This document shows positions 5,496-12,405 of a stretch of 12,405 nt of DNA, one piece after another. Both the position numbers and the translations under genes were made by a program. Source of the stretch: Micavibrio aeruginosavorus (GTDB taxonomy: Bacteria > Pseudomonadota > Alphaproteobacteria > Micavibrionales > Micavibrionaceae); NCBI GenBank assembly GCA_003241475.1, contig QFQB01000057.1:1-12405 (forward strand). Reading direction: 5' to 3'. A model generated the notes under the pieces. That model ran no database searches. It was not told the origin of the DNA and saw nothing but the letters and a program-made list of their open reading frames with translations. The stretch's first letter is position 1, and each line of letters opens with the position of its first letter.

Positions 5496-5805
5496 CCATG
5501 GCAACCCTTAATATTATGGCATGATCTGAAAGTTGCGCCAGCGCTCCGAATGATCTTAAAATCATAGCCCCGCGATCTGCGGGGTTTTTCTTTTCAAAAT
5601 ATCTTGAATTCGGGGGCCGGTCTCTCCCAGTGCCGCGGTGCGCAAGCGGCCGAATATTGCGGATGTCCACTCGTCATTACCCCAAGGGTTTAAATCCCCG
5701 ATCACATGAGGCGAGGCGATCAAGCGTTGCCGGCACGGGCCGTCATGGGCCCGTAAATGAGACGAAATCCGCAAGAGCGCACACAATTCAGAAAGGGAGC
5801 CGGAC
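5496..5805 (+). promoter_or_regulatory. Intergenic leader between the early and late operons
   Basis: About 310 bp without a convincing gene. After the terminator at 5568-5594 there is a GCCGC/GCGGC stem (5632-5636 and 5646-5650), then ACCCCAAGGGTTTAAA (about 5679-5694), which resembles the RBS leaders of the small terminase and scaffold genes. A perfect 7-bp hairpin ACGGGCC/GGCCCGT (5735-5741 and 5748-5754) follows, then TCCGCAAGAGCGCA (5769-5782) and the AAAGGGAG ribosome-binding site of the next gene. No good sigma70 promoter is evident; a late promoter needing a phage factor would be expected here. A T-arm-like string at 5685-5700 does not fold into a tRNA. Confidence 0.45.
5568..5594 (+). 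terminator. Rho-independent terminator after the early operon
   Basis: Perfect 6-bp GC stem CCCCGC/GCGGGG (5568-5573 and 5579-5584) with loop GATCT, followed by TTTTTCTTTT. It lies 73 bp after the HTH/GIY-YIG gene and separates the early and late operons. Confidence 0.9.
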
Positions 5806-6093
5806 ATGGCGACACTGCATATTAACTGGCATGCGAAGCCAGCCTTGGGCTTCACCCGTCAAGGGAAGTTCCTGAAACGCGACAAGGTCACTATCTCGGG
5901 AACGGTGAGTTCGCCTGTTACAGCTCCGTTAGACGCAGATTACGCAACAGTATGGGCGGATGCGGCCTGCGCAATTCGCTGTGACGGAAACGCCGCAGAT
6001 GATTCTGCGTCCCGCGCCATAGCCGCTCTCTTTACCGATCAGATCACCGAGATCGTAGCGGGCAAGACTACAATTACCGCTATCACAATTTAA
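5806..6093 (+). CDS. Small beta-rich hypothetical protein of the late operon
   Basis: A 95-residue protein with an AAAGGGAG ribosome-binding site. The composition (Thr, Ala, Val, Ile; alternating strands such as KVTISGTVSSPV, AIRCDGNAADDS and KTTITAITI) suggests a beta sandwich. Similar short proteins are seen at the head end of phage late operons and sometimes decorate virions, but I cannot assign it to a named family. It is the first gene of the packaging/head cluster. Confidence 0.65.
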   Translation: MATLHINWHAKPALGFTRQGKFLKRDKVTISGTVSSPVTAPLDADYATVWADAACAIRCDGNAADDSASRAIAALFTDQITEIVAGKTTITAITI

Positions 6094-6108
6094 ACAACCC
6101 CGAATGAC

Positions 6109-6146
6109 CGCGGCAAGGCCGCAACACCTGACCCCAAGGGGGTAAG
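6109..6146 (+). promoter_or_regulatory. Structured leader and RBS of the small terminase gene
   Basis: A GCGGC-AAG-GCCGC hairpin (6110-6122), then GCAACACC (6121-6128), then ACCCCAAGGGGG (6131-6142) whose GGGGG is the ribosome-binding site of the ATG at 6147. The same order of elements recurs before the scaffold gene at 10397-10434. Confidence 0.6.
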
Positions 6147-6677
6147 ATGTCAAAGAAAAATAGCCCGCCAAATAAGCGAGCAAAAAAGACCAAGGGAGAC
6201 GAAAACAAGGTTAGTGAAAGCAGGGCGGTTGGGAGACCGAGGGTTTACCAAGATGAATATGCTGAACAAGCCAGAAAATTATGTCTTCTAGGGCACACAG
6301 ACGCGGAGCTAGCGAAATTCTTCGAAGTGGATGAACGTACAATCAATCGTTGGAAACATGATTTTCCAGATTTTTGTCAGTCCATACAAAAGGGTAAGGT
6401 TCTGGCCGATGCAGACATAGCAGAGGCTTTATACCATCGCGCTAAAGGCTACAGCCATCCAGAGACGCAGTTCTTCCAATATAAAGGCACTATAGTCGCT
6501 CAAGACACGATCAAGCACTATGCGCCTGATACTGGCGCCGCATTCATCTGGCTCAAAAATAGACAGTCCGGAAAGTGGAAAGACAAGCACGTTGTGGAAG
6601 ACGATGATTATGTTCCGCCCGTGAAGATTGCCATAGAGGTAGTGGACGCCCGAAAGCCGGAAAATGCCTCGGCTTAA
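6147..6677 (+). CDS. terS: Terminase small subunit
   Basis: A 176-residue protein. After a lysine-rich tail, GRPRVYQDEYAEQARKLCLLG and TDAELAKFFEVDERTINRWK (residues 29-70) form the DNA-binding helix-turn-helix typical of phage small terminases. FPDFCQSIQKGKVLADADIAEALYHRAKGYSHPE (73-106) is the oligomerisation helix region, and DTGAAFIWLKNRQSGKWKDK (128-147) is the conserved family end. TerS recognises the packaging site and regulates the large subunit. It overlaps the large terminase gene by 14 nt. The gene is more AT-rich than its neighbours, which may reflect mosaic exchange. Confidence 0.92.
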   Translation: MSKKNSPPNKRAKKTKGDENKVSESRAVGRPRVYQDEYAEQARKLCLLGHTDAELAKFFEVDERTINRWKHDFPDFCQSIQKGKVLADADIAEALYHRAKGYSHPETQFFQYKGTIVAQDTIKHYAPDTGAAFIWLKNRQSGKWKDKHVVEDDDYVPPVKIAIEVVDARKPENASA

Positions 6678-7935
6678 TATTCCGCAAGCCCGATTCATCA
6701 AGCTGGATAAAAAGTTCAAGTTGTTTGTAGGTGGCTACGGGTCAGGAAAGACATGGGTTGTCTCAGCCGACAATTGCGCACACCATTGGGAATGGCCCAA
6801 GGTGCCAAGCGGATATTTTGCTCCCACATACGGACATATCAGGGATATTTTCTTTCCCACGATTGATGAGGTTTCCTACGACTGGGGGCTAAGAACCAAC
6901 ATTCACGAGACGAACAAGGAAGTTCATCTCTTCTCGGGAAAGAAATCCAGGGGGACCATCATATGCCGGTCGATGGAAAAGCCCGGAGACATCGTTGGCT
7001 TCAAAATAGGAAAAGCGAGCATCGACGAAATCGATGTTATGAAGGCTCAAAAGGCTGAGACAGCGTGGCGGAAGATCATCGCCCGTATGCGCTACAACGT
7101 TGATGGGTTGCTGAACGGAGTAGGCGTGGGAACTACTCCTGAGGGGTTTAAGTTCGCTTACAACCAGTTTGTTAAACAGGTGCGCGACAAGCCAGAACTA
7201 TCTGATCTGTACGGCATCGTACAGGCAAGCACTTATGATAACGAGCTTAATCTACCGCCTGACTACATATCTTCGCTGATGGCGTCCTACCCGCCACAAC
7301 TTATTGCCGCGTACCTGCGGGGAGAGTTCGTCAACCTTGCTTCAGGAACGGTTTACGCCAATTTCGACCGTACGAAGAGCCATACAGATGCTGTTATGGA
7401 GAAGGGCGAAACCCTGCATATCGGCATGGACTTCAACGTCATGAACATGACTGCGATAATTAATGTTATCCGCGGAAATCAGCCGCGCACAGTAAACGAG
7501 CTTACGGGTATAAGAGATACGCCCTCTATGATTGCCGCGATAAAAGACCGGTGGTCGGACCGAAGCATAGCAATTTATCCTGACGCCTCGGGAAAGTCGC
7601 GCAAGTCGGTCAACGCGAGCGAGTCTGATTTGTCTCTTCTTCGACAAGCCGGATTTACGGTTATAGCCGATGAGAGCAACCCGCCTGTGAAAGACAGGGT
7701 TATGGCCGTAAACGGCATGCTCTGTAATGCGGACGGCGAAAGAAGGCTTCTCGTCAATACAAACAACTGCCCCAAACTTACAGAGGCGCTGGAGCAACAA
7801 GCCTACGACGACAACGGGGAGCCGGATAAAAAATCCGGACACGATCACCCTCCCGACGCTCTCGGGTACTTCATCAATCAGAAATGGCCGATCGTCAAGC
7901 GCGTGATCGCCACAGCCGTCACAAGAGGAACATAA
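6664..7935 (+). CDS. terL: Terminase large subunit (ATPase/nuclease)
   Basis: A 423-residue packaging motor protein. The ATPase half has Walker A GGYGSGKT (residues 23-30), Walker B ASIDE (118-122) with the catalytic Glu122, and a coupling region around VGVGTTPEGF (153-162). The nuclease half is RNase H-like, with acidic residues at HIGMDFN (Asp256), IYPDASG (Asp306) and HDHPPDAL (Asp398). It cuts and translocates DNA into the prohead through the portal encoded next door. The length is normal for the family and all key residues are present. It is followed immediately by the portal start. Confidence 0.95.
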   Translation: MPRLNIPQARFIKLDKKFKLFVGGYGSGKTWVVSADNCAHHWEWPKVPSGYFAPTYGHIRDIFFPTIDEVSYDWGLRTNIHETNKEVHLFSGKKSRGTIICRSMEKPGDIVGFKIGKASIDEIDVMKAQKAETAWRKIIARMRYNVDGLLNGVGVGTTPEGFKFAYNQFVKQVRDKPELSDLYGIVQASTYDNELNLPPDYISSLMASYPPQLIAAYLRGEFVNLASGTVYANFDRTKSHTDAVMEKGETLHIGMDFNVMNMTAIINVIRGNQPRTVNELTGIRDTPSMIAAIKDRWSDRSIAIYPDASGKSRKSVNASESDLSLLRQAGFTVIADESNPPVKDRVMAVNGMLCNADGERRLLVNTNNCPKLTEALEQQAYDDNGEPDKKSGHDHPPDALGYFINQKWPIVKRVIATAVTRGT

Positions 7936-9342
7936 TTGAAACCAGACGACGTCCATCCCCAATACACAGAGATGGCCCCCGTTTGGTCAATGTGCCGCGA
8001 CGCGACGACAGGTCAGCGCGCTATCCACAAGGGCGGAGATAGCTACCTGCCGCGCCTATCCGGACAATCCGACGAAGAGTATAAAAAGTATAAATCCAGA
8101 GCCCTTTATTACAACGCCACGGGCAGAACAGTCGAGGCAATGAAGGGGCTGGTTTTCAGGAAAAAGCCTGTTGAGGTCATCCCCGCCTCCGCCCGCGACT
8201 GGCTCAAGGATATTACGCTGACAGGCCGCAGTATGGACGGATTGGCCCGTGATGTCGTGTCTGACGCACTGCAGGTCGGTCGCTATGGAATTCTGGTTGA
8301 TCATCCTCCGCTGGAAGAAGGCGGCTTAACCGTTGCGTTCGCAAACGCGCTGTATATTCGACCATATTTTTCTCCATATCGTGCCGAGCACATACGCCAC
8401 TGGGAATACGCCCGTTTCGGAAATGTGACAAAACTAGCCCGCATCCTGCTCCAAGAAGATTGGGATCAGGAGGGCAAGGGAACGAAGATACGCGAACTTA
8501 CGCTTGCAAGCCAAAAATATGAGCAGATCGTATGGCGCAAGAAAGAGAACGACAAGGTGTGGGTTCCGGAAGCGCCAATAGTGCCGGTTATGAATAAGAA
8601 GCCGATGGATACAATCCCGTTCTTTTTCATCGGGCCAACAGAAACCACGGGCGATACGAGTAATCCTCCGATCGAGGACTTAGCATACGTTAATATTTCG
8701 CATTACATGAATTCTGCCGACATCGAGAACGGCGCGCATTTATCAGGATTGCCTACGCCGTGGATTGCTGGATTGACGCCAAAGCATGATAAAGACGGGA
8801 ATGATATTCCAACAGAAATCCATCTTGGATCATCTACCGCTCTGATATTGCCTAAGGATTCAACGGCAGGATATATGCAGTGCGGTAGCGAGGGCTTTGC
8901 GACCATAAAGGAATTGATGGACCGCAAGGAGCAGCAAATGGCCGCTCTTGGCGCACGATTGCTTGCGCCGGAGAAGAAGGCCGCAGAAGCGGCAGAGACG
9001 GCTTCGATTAAGCGCGGGGGCGAATCATCTATCCTCGCGGATATCTCGGGCATGATATCTGCATCCATTACCAAGGCTCTAGCATTCGCGGTTGAGTGGG
9101 CTGGAATTACAGGTGAAGTAAAGTACGAACTGAACCGCGACTTTATTGTGACGGAAATGACGCCTGATATGCTAAGGGCGCTTCTAGAGGCCGTTCAGGC
9201 CGGCCGCATGTCTTTCGAATCATTCTTTGCCGCGCTCAAGGCTGGCGAGATTCATCCAGAGGCGATGACCTTTGAAGAAGAAAAAGAGCGCATTGAACAG
9301 GACGGACCGGCACTGGGAGGCATGACGAACGATGAGGAGTGA
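7936..9342 (+). CDS. Portal protein (DUF4055 family)
   Basis: A 468-residue protein. The N-terminus has the hallmark layout of DUF4055 portals: HPQYTEMAPVWSMCRDATTG, SYLPRLSGQSDEEYKKYKSRALYYNATGRTVEAM and KGLVFRKKP (residues about 7-78). The middle contains VSDALQVGRYGILVDHP, and a helical ELMDRKEQQMAALGARLL segment corresponds to the tunnel helix. It starts with TTG directly after the large terminase stop, supported by an AAGAGGAA ribosome-binding site and by the family N-terminus beginning there. It forms the dodecameric channel through which DNA is packaged. The end overlaps the next gene by 11 nt. Confidence 0.93.
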   Translation: MKPDDVHPQYTEMAPVWSMCRDATTGQRAIHKGGDSYLPRLSGQSDEEYKKYKSRALYYNATGRTVEAMKGLVFRKKPVEVIPASARDWLKDITLTGRSMDGLARDVVSDALQVGRYGILVDHPPLEEGGLTVAFANALYIRPYFSPYRAEHIRHWEYARFGNVTKLARILLQEDWDQEGKGTKIRELTLASQKYEQIVWRKKENDKVWVPEAPIVPVMNKKPMDTIPFFFIGPTETTGDTSNPPIEDLAYVNISHYMNSADIENGAHLSGLPTPWIAGLTPKHDKDGNDIPTEIHLGSSTALILPKDSTAGYMQCGSEGFATIKELMDRKEQQMAALGARLLAPEKKAAEAAETASIKRGGESSILADISGMISASITKALAFAVEWAGITGEVKYELNRDFIVTEMTPDMLRALLEAVQAGRMSFESFFAALKAGEIHPEAMTFEEEKERIEQDGPALGGMTNDEE

Positions 9343-10363
9343 GAAGGTATTGGATGGAAACATCCGCCACTCTCATTATTTAGAACGCTACAAGTCATCG
9401 CAGGTACGAAAGATTATTTCCTTGTTGAACAAGGTCGATAAGGATTTGGTGAAAGAGCTTAACAAGCTCTACCAGATCGAGGAGCGCGGCGTTCTACCTT
9501 CCGCGAAGCAAAAACGCCTTGAGCAATTGATCGATCAGGTTAATGCCGCGATCATGGAGTTAACGAGTTCGCTTTACGACAAGACAAGGGAAGAGCTTGA
9601 AGCCTTTGCCGAATACGAGGCGGAGTTTCAGGCTAAACTGATGGAAGCCGCCATAGGACATGGCCAGCCGGAAATTTCGCTCACTCGCCCGTCTGTTTCT
9701 CAACTTCATGCGGTTGTCACAGCGAGGCCATTTCAGGGCGCTCTTTTGAAAGACTGGTATGCCTCGATAGGGGCTGATACTGGGCGAAAGATCAAAATGG
9801 CGATCAATATCGGCATAGCCGAGGGTCAGACCACTGATCAAATCATTCGCCGCATCCGCGGCACGAGGGCATTGTCATACGAGGACGGCTTGCTTCACGC
9901 AACGCGCAGAGACGTCGCCAGCGTTGTCAGAACGGCCATAGCTCATACCGCGAATTTCGCGAGCGAGGAGCTTTATGCGGCGAATGACGATTTGGTAGTC
10001 GGCGTACGGTGGGTGTCAACCCTTGACGGCCGGACAACAGCCATCTGCGCTTCGCGCGATGGGCGCGTGTATCCCGTTAACAAGGGTCCACGCCCTCCCG
10101 CGCACTTCAACTGCAGGTCAACAACGGTTCCAGACCTCGGGGATGAAATCGAGGGCTCCAGAGCATCGGCAACAGGTCCGGTCTCTGCGAAGCTCACGTA
10201 TGACGAATGGCTGCGCAAGCAAAGCGCAGGCTTTCAAGAAGAGGTTTTAGGGGTCGCCAAAGCCAAGCTCTTTAGAGGTGGACTTAAAATAGAAAAGTTT
10301 CTGGATGCGTCGGGAAAGGAATACACCCTTTCACAGCTGAAGAGAATGGATATCGCATCCTAA
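9332..10363 (+). CDS. Minor head protein, MuF / SPP1 gp7-like
   Basis: A 343-residue protein. The N-terminal half is helical. Residues about 190-270 form the MuF-type head-morphogenesis domain: VRTAIAHTANFASEELY, VRWVSTLDGRTTAICASRDG and PPAHFNCRSTTVPDL, with the conserved C239 and the H258/C261 pair. The C-terminus (LTYDEWLRKQSAGFQEEVLG, then KFLDASGKEYTLSQL) matches an extension common in podo- and siphophage members. These proteins associate with the portal inside the prohead and may be ejected. A terminator follows 6 bp after the stop. Confidence 0.9.
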   Translation: MRSEKVLDGNIRHSHYLERYKSSQVRKIISLLNKVDKDLVKELNKLYQIEERGVLPSAKQKRLEQLIDQVNAAIMELTSSLYDKTREELEAFAEYEAEFQAKLMEAAIGHGQPEISLTRPSVSQLHAVVTARPFQGALLKDWYASIGADTGRKIKMAINIGIAEGQTTDQIIRRIRGTRALSYEDGLLHATRRDVASVVRTAIAHTANFASEELYAANDDLVVGVRWVSTLDGRTTAICASRDGRVYPVNKGPRPPAHFNCRSTTVPDLGDEIEGSRASATGPVSAKLTYDEWLRKQSAGFQEEVLGVAKAKLFRGGLKIEKFLDASGKEYTLSQLKRMDIAS

Positions 10364-10369
10364 GAATAG

Positions 10370-10390
10370 CCCGCCAGCTTGGCGGGTTTT
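10370..10390 (+). terminator. Terminator after the minor head gene
   Basis: Stem CCCGCC/GGCGGG (10370-10375 and 10381-10386), loop AGCTT, followed by TTTTAATT. The T run is short, and GCCCGCC can pair instead with GGCGGGC at 10403-10409, so termination may be partial or controlled. Confidence 0.75.
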
Positions 10391-10396
10391 AATTGT

Positions 10397-10434
10397 CCGC
10401 AAGGCGGGCGCAACACCAAACCCAAGGGGTTAAA
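10397..10434 (+). promoter_or_regulatory. Structured leader and RBS of the scaffold gene
   Basis: CCGC-AAG-GCGG hairpin (10397-10407), GCAACACC (10410-10417), then ACCCAAGGGG (10420-10429) supplying the ribosome-binding site for ATG 10435. It has the same order as the leader before the small terminase gene. The stem sequence differs but pairing is kept. Confidence 0.6.
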
Positions 10435-11085
10435 ATGCCTACGATTGATACCGACACAGCAGAAGGCAAGGCCGAACTGCAAAAACTGATCGATGCAGAA
10501 ACAAAAGGTCTGAAAGATAAAAATGCTGAACTGCATGGCAAGCTCAAGAAAAAGGACGAGGAAGTAGCATCCATTAACGAGCGCCTAACCTCCCTCGAGG
10601 CCGAGAAACAAGAGGCAGAGGAAAAGATTGCCAATAAAAAGGGCGACATAGAGGCCGTCCGTGCGCAGGAAAAAGAGAAATACAACAAAGAGATTAAAAA
10701 GAAGGATGACGAAATCGCTGGTCTTAAAGACCAGATCAACACGCATGTTGTTGACGGCGGACTTTCTGCGGCTCTTTCAAAAGCTGGAGTTCTGCCTGAA
10801 ATGACAGAAGCAGCCTTCGATCATCTTAAGGCCAGAAACAAGATTGAAGTCGTGGACGGCAAGGCTGTCATCGGCGGAAAGACCCTTGATGAATTTATGC
10901 CTGAGTGGGCGAAAGAGTCGGGGAAGATTTTTGTTGCCGCTCCGGGTAACGGCGGCGGCGGGTCCAAGGGACCAAGTGGACAAGGCAAGGCCGAGCCCAA
11001 AACCTTAACACGCGCCGAATTTGATGGATTGCAGGCTGATGAACAGGCCAAGCACTTCAAGGACGGCGGAAAACTTATCGATTAA
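10435..11085 (+). CDS. Scaffold-like coiled-coil head protein
   Basis: A 216-residue acidic/lysine-rich protein. Residues about 10-105 are a long coiled coil. A globular part follows (VVDGGLSAALSKAGVLPEMTEAAF), then DGKAVIGGKTLDEFMPEWAK, a Gly/Ser linker (171-183) and a C-terminal motif (LTRAEFDGLQADEQAKHF, then a GGKLID end). Position between the MuF protein and the coat, length and coiled-coil content fit a prohead scaffold, with the basic/short C-terminal helix likely contacting coat. ATG 10435 is chosen for its GGGG ribosome-binding site; the in-frame TTG 10393 lies in the leader. Confidence 0.85.
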   Translation: MPTIDTDTAEGKAELQKLIDAETKGLKDKNAELHGKLKKKDEEVASINERLTSLEAEKQEAEEKIANKKGDIEAVRAQEKEKYNKEIKKKDDEIAGLKDQINTHVVDGGLSAALSKAGVLPEMTEAAFDHLKARNKIEVVDGKAVIGGKTLDEFMPEWAKESGKIFVAAPGNGGGGSKGPSGQGKAEPKTLTRAEFDGLQADEQAKHFKDGGKLID

Positions 11086-11103
11086 CCTAGGAAAGAAAAG
11101 CAA

Positions 11104-12255
11104 ATGGCTAATACCCTCACGAACCTGATTCCCGATGTTTATGAAGCGATGGACGTTGTGTCCCGTGAAATGGTCGGGATGATTCCATCTGTTACCCTTA
11201 TGCCAAGCGCTGAACGCGCCGCAATGGGCGAACAAGTACGCTCCCCTGTAGCGCCTGCCGCGTCCGCAACCGACATCACGCCGGGCGTAACGCCTCCGAA
11301 CGACGGCGATCAAAACATCGGGAATGTTCCTATTACGATCACCAAGGCCCGACGCGTCCCGATCCGTTGGAATGGCGAAGAGCAAAAGGGCGTCAACAAT
11401 GGGCCCGGGTATCAGAAGATCAAGATCGATCAGATTTCCCAAGCTATCCGTACGCTGACGAACGAGATGGAAGTGGACTTGGCCACGCAACACACAAAGT
11501 TCTCCCGCGCCTACGGCACCGCAGGCACCACGCCGTTTGCGTCCGACCTGTCCGATCCTGCACAGGTTCGCAAGATCCTGTCCGACAACGGCGCTCCCCT
11601 GTCAGACCTGCAAATGGTCTTGGACACGGCGGCAGGCGCGCGCGTCCGTACGCTCGGCAACCTGACCAAAGCAAACGAGGCGGGCACAACGGCACTGCGC
11701 GAGCAAGGCATACTGCTGGATATTCACAACTTCAAACTGCGTGAATCCGCCGCTATTCCGATTGTAACGAAGGGCACGGGAGCATCCGCAACAACCAACA
11801 ATGCAGGATATGCAGTCGGCGCGACGGTTATCACGCTGGCTTCTGCCGGCACCGGCAATGTCTTGGCCGGCGATATCATCGCGTTTGCAGGCGACAATAA
11901 TAAATACGTTGTTGCCTCCGGCGATTCCGATGTGTCCAACGGCGGGACTATCACGCTTGCGGCGCCCGGTCTTCGTCAGGCAATCCCTGCGGCCGCGACG
12001 AACATTACGCTCGTGGCGACGGCAACGCGCAACTTGGCATTCGCTCGCACCGCTATCGGCATGGTAACTCGTGCTCCCGCCCTGCCGGAAGAAGGCGATA
12101 TGGCTGCAGATCGCCAGATCATCACCGATCCTCTGTCGGGCATCTCCTTCGAGCTGTCGATGTATAAGCAATACCGTCAGGTTCAATACGAGCTTGCGGT
12201 AGCGTGGGGCCAGCAAGTGTTTAAGCCGGAACACACGGCCATCCTGCTCGGCTAA
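11104..12255 (+). CDS. Major capsid protein, P22 coat (gp5)-like
   Basis: A 383-residue protein. The N-terminus (ANTLTNLIPDVYEAMDVVSREMVGMIPSV and SAERAAMGEQV) matches the P22 gp5-type coat family of the HK97 fold, as does VPIRWNGEEQKGVN (85-98). Residues about 220-310 are a Gly/Ala/Thr/Val-rich beta segment in the position of the inserted I-domain. The end is GISFELSMYKQYRQVQYELAVAWGQQVFKPEHTAIL. It has a GGAAAGAAAAG ribosome-binding region and follows the scaffold gene by 18 nt. It forms the capsid shell. Confidence 0.93.
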   Translation: MANTLTNLIPDVYEAMDVVSREMVGMIPSVTLMPSAERAAMGEQVRSPVAPAASATDITPGVTPPNDGDQNIGNVPITITKARRVPIRWNGEEQKGVNNGPGYQKIKIDQISQAIRTLTNEMEVDLATQHTKFSRAYGTAGTTPFASDLSDPAQVRKILSDNGAPLSDLQMVLDTAAGARVRTLGNLTKANEAGTTALREQGILLDIHNFKLRESAAIPIVTKGTGASATTNNAGYAVGATVITLASAGTGNVLAGDIIAFAGDNNKYVVASGDSDVSNGGTITLAAPGLRQAIPAAATNITLVATATRNLAFARTAIGMVTRAPALPEEGDMAADRQIITDPLSGISFELSMYKQYRQVQYELAVAWGQQVFKPEHTAILLG

Positions 12256-12270
12256 TTGATTTGATTAGAG

Positions 12271-12292
12271 AAGGCGGGGAAACCCGCCTTTT
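12271..12292 (+). terminator. Terminator after the major capsid gene
   Basis: Perfect 8-bp stem AAGGCGGG/CCCGCCTT (12271-12278 and 12283-12290) with a GAAA loop and a TTTT end. It lies 15 bp after the coat stop, a position where partial termination would favour coat over downstream products. Confidence 0.85.
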
Positions 12293-12320
12293 CATATGAG
12301 ATCAACCATAGGAGAACGCA

Positions 12321-12405
12321 ATGAGCACCCTTAAAGTGAAATCCACACATCCCGAAAGCCAAGGTCCATTCGTTGTGATCGATGCTTATGACTTTGATGA
12401 AAACC
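12321..12405 (+). CDS. Small post-coat head protein (partial, cut by window end)
   Basis: Only the first 28 residues are visible. The ATG has an AGGAGA ribosome-binding site 6 nt upstream. The start MSTLKVKSTHPESQGPFVVI resembles a short protein often found immediately after P22-type coat genes in related phages. No function can be assigned from this fragment. Confidence 0.65.
   Translation, partial: MSTLKVKSTHPESQGPFVVIDAYDFDEN

Noticed and set aside
5632..5706. tRNA-like string with a GGGTTTAAATCCC T-arm
   Set aside because: No matching acceptor stem, D arm or anticodon stem could be paired, and the T stem has only 3 pairs.
7342..7962. Long minus-strand frame (206 residues) opposite the large terminase and other antisense frames in the late genes
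   Set aside because: It is the shadow of the terminase coding frame, with Cys/Arg/Val-rich low-quality sequence and no ribosome-binding site.

Overview
This window is part of a temperate tailed-phage genome, most likely an integrated prophage. It carries an immunity switch, an early/replication segment and the start of the head-and-packaging operon. The portal (DUF4055), MuF-type, P22-coat-like and replication protein families, and the small 'VVKFP'-type N-terminus, are common in phages of Alphaproteobacteria. That host guess is inference. No integrase, attachment site, tail or lysis gene is visible, and the window is cut at both ends.

Immunity region (about 92-2620). A 119-residue protein of unknown role converges on a minus-strand pair: a short XRE-type repressor and, overlapping it by 4 nt, a membrane-anchored protein with a helix-hairpin-helix-like C-terminus. 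Opposite the repressor is a small Cro-like gene. Between the two lie two operator palindromes with identical arms (GCACAA-N3-TTGTGC), centred 35 bp apart. One lies beside the repressor -10 box and the other overlaps the predicted rightward -10 box. Next come a small minus-strand gene, an HTH protein and two very small membrane proteins in tightly overlapping frames.

Early/replication region (2623-5495). This holds an uncharacterised 117-residue protein and an Arc-like ribbon-helix-helix gene split by a 9-G tract. Two small phage proteins follow, then a lambda-O-like replication protein whose gene contains four regularly spaced 10-bp repeats, a likely origin. The segment ends with an HTH plus GIY-YIG-type protein and a strong terminator. 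Most of these genes overlap by a few bases, as in one operon.

Late region (5806-12405). After a structured leader of about 310 bp come a small beta-rich protein, the small and large terminase subunits, the DUF4055 portal, a MuF-like minor head protein, a coiled-coil scaffold, a P22-type coat protein and the start of a small post-coat protein. Terminator hairpins follow the MuF and coat genes. The leaders of the small terminase and scaffold genes share a conserved hairpin-plus-RBS layout.

The best candidates for new biology are the twin-operator switch with its coupled membrane protein, the repeats inside the replication gene, the G-tract-split regulator, the pair of micro-membrane proteins, the HTH/GIY-YIG protein placed like a late regulator, and the repeated structured leaders.
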